Shown one piece after another: positions 33,162 to 40,415 of a stretch of DNA of 59,225 nt (its first letter is position 1; each line of letters starts with the position of its first letter). The position numbers and the translations under genes are program-made. Below the pieces are notes generated by a model. That model was not told where the DNA came from, did no database searches, and was given only the letters and a program-made list of their open reading frames with translations. Origin of the DNA: Hominifimenecus microfluidus (GTDB taxonomy: Bacteria > Bacillota > Clostridia > Lachnospirales > Lachnospiraceae); assembly GCA_020687485.1 (NCBI GenBank), contig JAJEQR010000020.1:1-59225 (forward strand). The letters are read 5' to 3'.

Positions 33162-33826
33162 AGAAAAATTACCAGCGTGCCATGGAGGAGGAGATTGAGC
33201 GCATTGAGGGAGAGCAGACGCAGGGAGGGAGCGTTCCGACACTCCTCCTGCACAGCTGCTGCGGGCCGTGTTCGACCTCTGTGCTGGAGCAGTTGGCGGA
33301 ACATTTCCTGGTGACGGTACTCTACTACAATCCAAACATATTTCCGGAGGAGGAGTACCGGCATCGGGTACAGGAGCAGAAGCGCTTTACGGAGAGCTTT
33401 CCCACCCGCTATCCGATCTCTTTCTTAGAGGGACCCTACGAGCCGGAGAAGTTCTACGAGCTCGCGAAAGGGCTGGAGCTGGTTCCAGAAGGCGGAGAAC
33501 GCTGCCGGAAGTGCTTTACGCAGCGGCTTACGGTGACGGCGCATATGGCGGCGGAGCGAGGGTTCGATTATTATACCACCACGCTGACCGTCAGCCCATT
33601 AAAGAACGCGAAAGTACTGAACGAGCTGGGGGAAGCGATCGGAGAGCTGGCGCACATTACGTGGTTGCCGTCTGATTTCAAGAAGAAGAACGGCTATCTT
33701 CGTTCCGTGGAACTTTCCCGCGAGTACGAAATGTATCGGCAGGACTACTGCGGATGTGTATATTCGAAGCAGGAACGGGAGAGAAAACAAAAAAACCAGG
33801 AAAAAACCCCTTTACAGAAGATGTAG
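33146..33826 (+). CDS. queH: Epoxyqueuosine reductase QueH
   Basis: The 226-residue protein carries the cysteine signature of QueH: LHSCCGPCST near residue 38, ERCRKCFTQR in the middle and DYCGCVYS near the end, which bind an iron-sulfur cluster and a second iron. It reduces epoxyqueuosine to queuosine in tRNA anticodons, the non-homologous replacement for QueG. The start is uncertain: ATG 33146 lies 13 bases after GGAGG, while GTG 33137 lies only four bases after it. Both overlap the end of the nuclease gene. Confidence 0.88.
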   Translation: MAAEVKKNYQRAMEEEIERIEGEQTQGGSVPTLLLHSCCGPCSTSVLEQLAEHFLVTVLYYNPNIFPEEEYRHRVQEQKRFTESFPTRYPISFLEGPYEPEKFYELAKGLELVPEGGERCRKCFTQRLTVTAHMAAERGFDYYTTTLTVSPLKNAKVLNELGEAIGELAHITWLPSDFKKKNGYLRSVELSREYEMYRQDYCGCVYSKQERERKQKNQEKTPLQKM

Positions 33827-33839
33827 TTCGTACTAAAAT
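33811..33839 (+). promoter_or_regulatory. Predicted promoter of ackA
   Basis: TTTACA (33811-33816) and TAAAAT (33834-33839) with a 17-base spacer. The -35 lies inside the last codons of queH. A weak hairpin ATATG/CATAT (33846-33850, 33859-33863) lies at the predicted 5' end. Confidence 0.5.
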
Positions 33840-33928
33840 AGAATCATATGTGTTATGACATATTTTGACAGCGAATGCAAAGGATCGCGTTCCTGTCTGA
33901 TTATGCTTAAATTTCAGGAGGACATGAC

Positions 33929-35116
33929 ATGAAAGTTTTAGTTATCAACTGCGGCAGCTCTTCTTTGAAGTACCAGCTGATCGATTCCGAGACCGAGCAG
34001 GTACTGGCCAAGGGTCTGTGCGAGCGTATCGGCATCGATGGTCGTCTGACCCATCGCCCGACCGGCAAGGATAAGGTAGTTCTTGAGGATCCGCTGCCTA
34101 ACCATACCGCAGCTGTAAGCGCTGTACTGGGTCAGCTGACCGATCCGGTGAACGGCGTGATTGCAGATCTGAAGGAGATCGGCGCTGTTGGCCATCGTAT
34201 CGTACATGGCGGTGAGAAGTTCGCAAGCTCCACTGTTCTGACCGATGAAGTAGTTGCTGAGATCGAGAAGTGCAACGACCTGGCACCTCTGCACAACCCG
34301 GCAAACCTGATCGGTATCAATGCATGCAAGGAGCTGATGCCCGGCGTACCCATGGTTGGCGTATTCGATACCGCATTCCATCAGACCATGCCGAAGAAGG
34401 CTTTCCTGTATGGTCTTCCTTATGAGTACTATGAGAAGCATGCAGTTCGTCGCTACGGCTTCCACGGAACTTCCCACAGCTTCGTATCCAAGAGAACCGC
34501 TGAGATCCTCGGCAAGAAGCCGGAAGATCTGAAGATCATCGTATGCCACCTGGGCAATGGTTCTTCCATCAGCGCAGTTGAGGGCGGCAAGTCTGTAGAT
34601 ACCAGCATGGGCTTCACTCCTCTGGAAGGTCTGGTTATGGGTACCCGCAGCGGTGACCTGGATCCCGCAATCCTGGAGTACGTATGCAACAAGGAGGGTA
34701 TCACTCTGTCCGAGATGACTACCATCCTGAACAAGAAGTCCGGCGTTGAGGGCGTTTCTGGTGTATCCAGCGACTTCCGTGACCTGGGCGATGCTGCAGC
34801 AGAAGGCAACGAGAGAGCAGCAGTTGCTCTGGATATGTTTGCTTACCGCGTAGCGAAGTATGTAGGTTCCTATGCAGCAGCTATGAACGGCGTTGATGTT
34901 ATCAGCTTCACTGCTGGTATCGGTGAGAACGATATCACCACCAGAGCCCGCATCATGGAGTACCTGGGCTACCTGGGCTGCAAGCTTGATGCCGAGAAGA
35001 ACAATGTTCGCGGTGAGGAGCGCATCATCTCCACCGACGATTCCAAGGTTATCGCTATGGTAGTTCCTACCAACGAAGAGCTGGCAATCGCACGCGAGAC
35101 CGTTGCTCTGGTATAA
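33929..35116 (+). CDS. ackA: Acetate kinase
   Basis: The 395-residue enzyme makes ATP from acetyl phosphate, the last step of acetate-forming fermentation. VLVINCGSSSLKYQL opens the protein; VGHRIVHGG, FDTAFHQTMP, YGFHGTSH and CHLGNGSS are the substrate and nucleotide motifs of the family. Codons such as GCT/GCA, CGT and CTG dominate, unlike most neighbours and like the genes at 56387 and 57419, which suggests very high expression. Phosphotransacetylase (pta), often adjacent in relatives, is not here. A strong terminator follows. Confidence 0.97.
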   Translation: MKVLVINCGSSSLKYQLIDSETEQVLAKGLCERIGIDGRLTHRPTGKDKVVLEDPLPNHTAAVSAVLGQLTDPVNGVIADLKEIGAVGHRIVHGGEKFASSTVLTDEVVAEIEKCNDLAPLHNPANLIGINACKELMPGVPMVGVFDTAFHQTMPKKAFLYGLPYEYYEKHAVRRYGFHGTSHSFVSKRTAEILGKKPEDLKIIVCHLGNGSSISAVEGGKSVDTSMGFTPLEGLVMGTRSGDLDPAILEYVCNKEGITLSEMTTILNKKSGVEGVSGVSSDFRDLGDAAAEGNERAAVALDMFAYRVAKYVGSYAAAMNGVDVISFTAGIGENDITTRARIMEYLGYLGCKLDAEKNNVRGEERIISTDDSKVIAMVVPTNEELAIARETVALV

Positions 35117-35147
35117 GGTGTAATACTTTTTTATCATTCTGAATTTA

Positions 35148-35191
35148 AAATGCTCGTTCTTCCGTTCCTTTCGGGAGGGCGGGCATTTTTT
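35148..35191 (+). terminator. Rho-independent terminator after ackA
   Basis: AAATGCTCGTTCTTCC pairs, with several G.T wobbles, with GGGAGGGCGGGCATTT and a run of six T follows. Confidence 0.8.
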
Positions 35192-35254
35192 GCTGAAAAT
35201 GTCCGAAAAAGGAATAGTTAGAGATTTAAGATTGATGAAAGGGGCAGAGAAAAA

Positions 35255-36196
35255 ATGAGAATTACAGTTCTCGGTCTGGGCGGTGTCGGCGGTTATGTCG
35301 GAGCGCTCCTGGCAGATCAGTATAAGAACGAGGAAGTGACCTTTGTGATGCGCGGAGAGCGCGCGGCACGTACCAGAGAGCAGGGGCTGCTGTTAAAAAG
35401 CGATTATCGCGGTACACACTTGGTTCATCCGGCGCAGGTGGTGGAATCCGCCGAGGGACTTCCCGTGCAGGATTATGTTATTGTCTGTGTAAAGAATTAT
35501 TCCCTGGAGGAGGTCTGCCGCACATTGTCCGGTTGTGTGGACGATCACACGATTGTGATTCCGATTATGAACGGTGCGGACCCAGGTGACCGTGTAAGGC
35601 AGTATCTGGGAAAGGGACTGGTGCTGGATTCACTGATCTACATTGTGGCATTCCGGACGCCGGAGGAGATTGTGCAGCAGGGCAATTTCGCGAAGGTTTT
35701 CATTGGCAAGAAGAATCCTTCGGAAGTGGAGCAGGAGAAGATTGCAAAGGCGGCAGAACTGATGGCGGCTGCTGGAGTGGACTGCTTCGTCGCGGATGAT
35801 ATCGAGGCCGCGATCTGGAGGAAATATATCCTGAATTGCGCGTATAATGTATCGACTGCTTATTATAACTCACCGATCGGACCAATCCGCGCAGACAAGG
35901 CGAGAGCAGAAGAGTATGAAAAGCTGGTTTATGAGGCGTATGCGGTCGCTCTGGCGAAGAAGATTCACGTAGAGCAGAAGGATATTGATCATATTATCTG
36001 GAGATTCTACTATGATCATGCGGAGAATGCCAGCAGTTCCCTGCAGCGCGATATGGGTGCGGGCAGAGTCAGCGAACTGGACACCTTCTGCGGCTATATC
36101 GTGCAGGAGGGGCATCGCCTGGGAGTTCCGGTTCCTGTGATGGAGCGCATGTATGGTGAGATGAAGGAACGGGAAGTAAAGGCCGGACTGCGTTAG
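35255..36196 (+). CDS. Ketopantoate reductase family oxidoreductase (PanE/ApbA)
   Basis: The 313-residue protein begins with a Rossmann motif (MRITVLGLGGVGGYVGALL), followed by VCVKNYS, PIMNGAD and, in the C-terminal helical domain, the catalytic-type Lys in IWRKYILNCAYN and SSLQRDMGAGRVSELD, as in 2-dehydropantoate 2-reductase. That enzyme uses NADPH to make pantoate for coenzyme A. No other pantothenate gene is nearby and the family includes paralogues acting on other keto acids, so a symbol is not given. Confidence 0.82.
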   Translation: MRITVLGLGGVGGYVGALLADQYKNEEVTFVMRGERAARTREQGLLLKSDYRGTHLVHPAQVVESAEGLPVQDYVIVCVKNYSLEEVCRTLSGCVDDHTIVIPIMNGADPGDRVRQYLGKGLVLDSLIYIVAFRTPEEIVQQGNFAKVFIGKKNPSEVEQEKIAKAAELMAAAGVDCFVADDIEAAIWRKYILNCAYNVSTAYYNSPIGPIRADKARAEEYEKLVYEAYAVALAKKIHVEQKDIDHIIWRFYYDHAENASSSLQRDMGAGRVSELDTFCGYIVQEGHRLGVPVPVMERMYGEMKEREVKAGLR

Positions 36197-36240
36197 AGCC
36201 CTGGAAACGTTACAGGTATAAATGAAAATAGAGAAGTAAA

Positions 36241-36269
36241 TTGACAACAGAAACCGCTGAGGTTATGAT
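36241..36269 (+). promoter_or_regulatory. Strong sigma-A promoter of purC
   Basis: A perfect -35 TTGACA (36241-36246) and -10 TATGAT (36264-36269) with a 17-base spacer. Transcription should start near 36276. Confidence 0.72.
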
Positions 36270-36283
36270 GAAACTATTCAGTA

Positions 36284-36328
36284 TTCAGAATTCAGAGAGA
36301 CACAGCACATGCGGAAGGAAATTCTGAA
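36284..36328 (+). other. Leader stem-loop of purC
   Basis: TTCAGAATT (36284-36292) pairs perfectly with AATTCTGAA (36320-36328) across a 27-base loop, starting about eight bases after the predicted transcription start. It is not followed by a T-run and has no purine riboswitch features (no UUUCGU-type pattern seen). Confidence 0.45.
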
Positions 36329-36359
36329 TTGCTATCAAAGAGAAATGAGGTAAGTGAGA

Positions 36360-37229
36360 ATGCAGGAGATGAAACCCATCAAAGAGGGAAAAGTGCGCGA
36401 GATCTATGATAATGGTGACAGCCTGATTATGGTAGCTACCGACCGAATCAGCTGCTTCGATGTGATCCTGAAGAACATCGTACACAAGAAAGGTACGGTT
36501 CTGACACAGATGTCGAAGTTCTGGTTTGATTTTACCAGCGACATCATTCCGAACCATATGCTTTCTGTTGATGTGAACGACATGCCGGAGTTCTTCCGTC
36601 AGGAACGCTTCGATGGCAACAGCATGAAGTGCCGAAAGCTGCATATGCTGCCGGTAGAGTGCATCGTGCGCGGCTATATCACCGGAAGCGGTTGGGCCAG
36701 CTATCAGAAGACCGGGGAAGTCTGCGGCATTCGTCTGCCGGAAGGCCTGAAGGAATCCGATCAGTTGCCGGAGCCGATCTATACTCCTTCCACGAAGGCG
36801 GAGATCGGAGATCACGACGAGAACATTTCCTTTGAGCAGAGTGTTGATTACCTGGAGAAGCGCTATCCCGGCAAGGGACGCGAATATGCGGAGAAGCTTC
36901 GTGACTACACGATCGCTCTCTACAAGAAGTGCGCGGCATACGCCAGAGAGCGCGGCATCATCATTGCGGATACGAAGTTCGAGTTTGGTCTGGATGAGGA
37001 AGGCAATATGGTGATCGGCGACGAGATGCTGACACCCGACAGTTCCCGTTTCTGGCCGGCAGACAGCTATGAGCCCGGTCACGGCCAGCCTTCGTTTGAC
37101 AAGCAGTTCGCGAGAGACTGGCTGAAGGCAAATCCGGACAATAACTGGACGCTTCCGGATGACATCGTGGATAAGACCATCGCCAAGTACTATCAGGCGT
37201 ATGAACTCCTGACCGGAAAGACCTTGTAG
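36360..37229 (+). CDS. purC: SAICAR synthase (phosphoribosylaminoimidazole-succinocarboxamide synthase)
   Basis: The 289-residue enzyme joins aspartate to carboxyaminoimidazole ribotide in purine synthesis. KEGKVREIYDNGDS opens the ATP site; ATDRISCFDV, VECIVRGYITGSGW, TPSTKAEIGDHDENIS and GDEMLTPDSSRFW are family motifs. Its length is that of the longer PurC subfamily. The ATG at 36360 is nine bases after GAGG; a GTG at 36354 is less likely. It stands alone, with a promoter and leader hairpin of its own, apart from other pur genes. Confidence 0.93.
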   Translation: MQEMKPIKEGKVREIYDNGDSLIMVATDRISCFDVILKNIVHKKGTVLTQMSKFWFDFTSDIIPNHMLSVDVNDMPEFFRQERFDGNSMKCRKLHMLPVECIVRGYITGSGWASYQKTGEVCGIRLPEGLKESDQLPEPIYTPSTKAEIGDHDENISFEQSVDYLEKRYPGKGREYAEKLRDYTIALYKKCAAYARERGIIIADTKFEFGLDEEGNMVIGDEMLTPDSSRFWPADSYEPGHGQPSFDKQFARDWLKANPDNNWTLPDDIVDKTIAKYYQAYELLTGKTL

Positions 37230-37253
37230 GAATATAAGATTCAAGTCGAGCAA

Positions 37254-37328
37254 CCGCGAGACTTGGCGCGTGATTCTGGTCAGCGTAAGCTGACATATTC
37301 TTTACAGAATCACTGCGCATCCTCGCGG
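37254..37328. repeat. Long imperfect palindrome next to purC
   Basis: CCGCGAG (37254-37260) pairs with CTCGCGG (37322-37328), then GTGATTCTG (37270-37278) with CAGAATCAC (37305-37313), and an inner TCAGC-GTAA-GCTGA hairpin (37280-37293) sits near the tip. The nested order suggests a folded RNA or single-strand DNA element rather than a terminator. It abuts a second palindrome at 37333. Confidence 0.6.
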
Positions 37329-37332
37329 AGCG

Positions 37333-37423
37333 TTTATCTCAGTCGGAGATTGGACTCCCGCTGAGACAAATTTGTTGTCACTCGCCACCTGAAAGAGGTG
37401 GGAGTCTTCTCGACTGAGATAAA
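37333..37423. repeat. IS605-like or MITE-like palindromic element
   Basis: TTTATCTCAGTCG (37333-37345) and CGACTGAGATAAA (37411-37423) are perfect 13-base inverted repeats. Inside, GACTCCC (37353-37359) matches GGGAGTC (37400-37406) and CCACCT (37385-37390) matches AGGTGG (37396-37401). Read on the minus strand, CCCACCTCTTTCAGGTGG resembles the subterminal hairpin of the insertion-sequence end at 100-121. No transposase gene is present, so a non-autonomous relic is inferred. Confidence 0.55.
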
Positions 37424-37470
37424 AGCTGAAGAGCCGGCACAGTGGCAGATTTTACCTGTGCTGATACAAA

Positions 37471-37518
37471 GAGACCGCAGAACCCTTCCTTGCGAAGTTG
37501 TCTGCGGCCTCTTTTTTT
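37471..37518 (+). terminator. Rho-independent terminator between purC and the EamA gene
   Basis: GAGACCGCAGA (37471-37481) pairs with TCTGCGGCCTC (37501-37511) with one mismatch, followed by seven T. Confidence 0.8.
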
Positions 37519-37558
37519 CATCCTTGTGTTGCTTTTGGCATTTTTGAGACATCAGGAA

Positions 37559-38473
37559 CTATTTTGTGTGTTTCGCGAATACACTCATTGGAATCTGTGC
37601 CAGCAGGATCGCGGCGAAGATCAGCACGCAGCCCATGATCTCGCGGGCGGAGAGCACTTCACCCAGGAGCAGCCATCCCGCCAGAACTGAGAATACGGAT
37701 TCCAGGCTGAGGAGCAGGGAGGCAATCGTCGGATTGAAGTTCCTCTGACCGATGATCTGCAGCGTATAGGCGACTCCGCAGGAGAGTACACCGGCGTACA
37801 GGACCGGCTGCCAGGCGGCCAGAATATCCGGAATGTGAGGCTCCTCCGTGAGAAGCATCATCACACCGGAGAGGATGCCGCATACGAAGAACTGGATGCA
37901 AGACATTTTTACGCCGTCCGTCCGGGGCGAGAAATAATCAATCACCAGAATATGCAGGGTGAATACCACCGAACCGAGAAGAACCAGAAGATCTCCGGAG
38001 GACAGAGAAAAGCTGCCCTTCATGGTGAGCAGATAGAATCCGATCAGGGCGAGAAAGACGCCGATCCAGACGTTGACTCCGCATTTCTTCTTTAGAAAGA
38101 GACTGAAGATCGGAACGAGAATGATATAAAGTGCCGTGATAAAACCGGCTTTACCGACGGTCGTGTACTGGATTCCGATCTGCTGCAGGTTTGAGGCGGC
38201 AAAGAGAATCATGCCGCAGGCCAGGCCGCCGCGAAGCAGTGTGCGCTTCCCTTCCGGCGTTGCAGTCAGCTGCCGGGAGGTAGCGTCCGGTGTAATACGG
38301 TTCAGCAGGGCGATGCAGGGGAGCAGCACCAGACCGCCGATCAGATTTCGCACGCAGTTGAACGTGAACGGACCAATGTAATCCATACTGACGCTCTGTG
38401 CGACAAAAGCAATGCCCCAGATAAAAGCAGTGAGAACAAGAAGAAACGGCTGTTTCAAATTTATTTTCTTCAT
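37559..38473 (-). CDS. EamA/DMT-family transporter
   Basis: The 304-residue protein has ten predicted membrane helices arranged as two EamA repeats. The first begins LLVLTAFIWGIAFVAQSVSMDYIGPFTFNCVRNLIGG and the second has GDLLVLLGSVVFTLHILVIDYFSP (quoted here by their starts: LLVLTAFIWG, GDLLVLLGSV). Members export amino acids, nucleobases or other metabolites. The ATG at 38473 follows GGAGGTATTCGCATTATT; longer starts lack a site. It converges on purC and is divergent from fmt. The substrate is unknown. Confidence 0.83.
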   Translation of the reverse strand: MKKINLKQPFLLVLTAFIWGIAFVAQSVSMDYIGPFTFNCVRNLIGGLVLLPCIALLNRITPDATSRQLTATPEGKRTLLRGGLACGMILFAASNLQQIGIQYTTVGKAGFITALYIILVPIFSLFLKKKCGVNVWIGVFLALIGFYLLTMKGSFSLSSGDLLVLLGSVVFTLHILVIDYFSPRTDGVKMSCIQFFVCGILSGVMMLLTEEPHIPDILAAWQPVLYAGVLSCGVAYTLQIIGQRNFNPTIASLLLSLESVFSVLAGWLLLGEVLSAREIMGCVLIFAAILLAQIPMSVFAKHTK

Positions 38474-38622
38474 AATAATGCGAATACCTCCAGATTTCTT
38501 GTTCCAGAGTATCACTGACCGTGAAAAATGTCAAATCATGTCAGTTATGATTTCATATATACTCAGAAACATTACAGAAAGTTACAAAAATATAAAAAAA
38601 TAATGAATCTTTCTATCCGTAC

Positions 38623-38651
38623 TGGAATATACAGCAGTTTTGCGCTATACT
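38623..38651 (+). promoter_or_regulatory. Predicted promoter of the fmt-uppP gene run (TGGAAT type)
   Basis: TGGAAT (38623-38628) and TATACT (38646-38651) with a 17-base spacer. From the -35 through ten bases past the -10 it resembles the promoter at 10710 (TGGAATA...TTTT.CG..TATACTA.TTAT). Transcription should start near 38658, 53 bases before fmt. Confidence 0.48.
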
Positions 38652-38710
38652 AATTATGGATTGTTCTACTCTTTCTGGGAACAGAGACATAGAAAGGAAT
38701 GAGAAACGAT

Positions 38711-39694
38711 ATGAGAGCGATATTTATGGGAACTCCCGATTTCAGTGTGCCGGTGCTTACCGCGATGAAGGAAGCCGGACACGATATGCTTGCCGCCGTG
38801 ACACAGCCCGATAAGCCGAAGGGGCGTGGCAAGGAGATGCAGATGACGCCGGTGAAGGCGAAGGCGCTAGAGCTGGGCATTCCGGTTCTGCAACCAAAGC
38901 GGGTCAGAGATCCGGAGTTTGTGGAGCAACTGCGGGAGCTGAAGCCGGATGTTATGGTGGTGGTGGCTTTCGGACAGATCCTGACGAAGGAGGTTTTGGA
39001 GGTGCCGAAGTACGGATGTATCAATGTACATGCTTCTCTGCTTCCAATGTACCGCGGTGCTGCGCCGATTCAGTATGTGATTCTGAACGGCGAGAAGGAG
39101 ACCGGTGTGACTACCATGTTTATGGATGAAGGGCTGGATACCGGAGACATGCTGCTAAAGACCGTGGTTCCGATCACGGCAGATGAAACCGGAGGAACTC
39201 TGCACGACAAGTTAAGTGCTGCCGGCGCGGAACTTCTGATCCGGACGCTGGAGCAGATGGAAGCGGGCACGCTTCGGAGAATCCCACAGACAGGAGAGAC
39301 TTGCTACGTGGGAACTTTGAAGAAATCCATGGGCGAGATGGACTGGAGTCGCCCGGCGGAGGAGCTTGAGCGCCAGGTACGCGGTCTGAATCCTTGGCCG
39401 AGCGCGTACACTTTCCTGAACGGAAAGACACTGAAGATCTGGAAAGCGGAGGTCCTTCACACGGAGGCTGTTTCTTCTCAGGAGGCAGAAGAACCGGAAG
39501 CCCTCGCAGACCGGAAATCCTGCGGAAGTGTGATAGTCATTTCCAGAGATTCCATTCAGGTGCAGACCGGAGATGGCATCCTTGCCATCCGTGAGCTGCA
39601 GCTGGAGGGCAAGAAGCGCATGACGGCGGATGCTTTCCTGCGCGGCTATCCGGTGGAAGCGGGAACTATTCTCGGACGCACAGCGGAAGAATAA
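38711..39694 (+). CDS. fmt: Methionyl-tRNA formyltransferase
   Basis: The 327-residue enzyme formylates initiator Met-tRNA with 10-formyltetrahydrofolate. FMGTPDFSVPVL opens the protein; HASLLPMYRGAAPIQ is the folate-site signature with catalytic Asn/His/Asp region before it; the C-terminal OB-like domain starts near residue 205. The ATG at 38711 is preferred to the in-frame ATG at 38699, which overlaps the AAAGGA site. Peptide deformylase (def) and priA, its common upstream partners, are missing here. Confidence 0.95.
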   Translation: MRAIFMGTPDFSVPVLTAMKEAGHDMLAAVTQPDKPKGRGKEMQMTPVKAKALELGIPVLQPKRVRDPEFVEQLRELKPDVMVVVAFGQILTKEVLEVPKYGCINVHASLLPMYRGAAPIQYVILNGEKETGVTTMFMDEGLDTGDMLLKTVVPITADETGGTLHDKLSAAGAELLIRTLEQMEAGTLRRIPQTGETCYVGTLKKSMGEMDWSRPAEELERQVRGLNPWPSAYTFLNGKTLKIWKAEVLHTEAVSSQEAEEPEALADRKSCGSVIVISRDSIQVQTGDGILAIRELQLEGKKRMTADAFLRGYPVEAGTILGRTAEE

Positions 39695-39707
39695 GGAGGT
39701 TTTTGAA

Positions 39708-40415
39708 ATGCCTGGAATGTATTTCTGGGGCTGGGATCCTACGTATATCCTGGTCCTGATCGGTGCGATTATCAGTATGATCGCTTCGGCAAATGTAAAG
39801 AGCACATATAACAAGTACAGCCGTGTCCGCAGCATGACGGGACTGACTGGTGCGGAAGCGGCGCAGAGAATCCTGAATTCACAGGGGATTTATGACGTCC
39901 GCATCGAGCATGTCTCCGGTCAGCTGACAGATCACTATGATCCGCGTGCCCATGTACTGCGCCTGTCGGATGCAACTTACGCATCCACAAGCGTGGCGGC
40001 TGTCGGTGTGGCGGCGCATGAGTGCGGACATGCCGTACAGCACGCGCAGAATTACTCTCCGCTTTCCATTCGCTCCGCATTGGTACCGGTAGCAAATATC
40101 GGTTCTTCGCTGAGCTGGCCGCTGGTTCTGATCGGTCTTCTGATCGGCGGCTCCGCCAGCAATGTACTGATTCAGGCAGGCATCCTGCTCTTCGTGGCAG
40201 TTGTCCTGTTCCAGGTGGTCACGCTCCCCGTGGAGTTCAATGCGAGCCGCCGCGGGCTCCGTCTGTTGGGCGAGTGCGGCATCCTGTATGACCAGGAGCT
40301 TCCTCAGACACGCAAGGTACTGAAGGCGGCAGCGCTCACATATGTGGCCGGTGTGCTGGCCAGCCTGCTGCAGCTGCTGCGTCTTCTGATGATTGCCAAC
40401 CGGAGAAGAGATTGA
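39708..40415 (+). CDS. yugP: YugP-family membrane zinc metallopeptidase
   Basis: The 235-residue membrane protein has an N-terminal helix, a zinc site HECGH at residues 104-108 and three C-terminal helices (two around residues 120-170 and one near 215). It belongs to the YugP family of neutral zinc peptidases, of unknown target, usually found between fmt and rsmB as here. The ATG at 39708 follows AAGGAGGTTTTTGAA. Its stop overlaps the rsmB start by one base. Confidence 0.88.
   Translation: MPGMYFWGWDPTYILVLIGAIISMIASANVKSTYNKYSRVRSMTGLTGAEAAQRILNSQGIYDVRIEHVSGQLTDHYDPRAHVLRLSDATYASTSVAAVGVAAHECGHAVQHAQNYSPLSIRSALVPVANIGSSLSWPLVLIGLLIGGSASNVLIQAGILLFVAVVLFQVVTLPVEFNASRRGLRLLGECGILYDQELPQTRKVLKAAALTYVAGVLASLLQLLRLLMIANRRRD

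Noticed and set aside
33938-35137. 399-codon open frame on the minus strand
   Set aside because: It mirrors ackA, whose biased codons leave few stops on the other strand; no family features.
37254-37423. CRISPR repeat or array
   Set aside because: The palindromes are single nested structures, not repeats of constant length with spacers.
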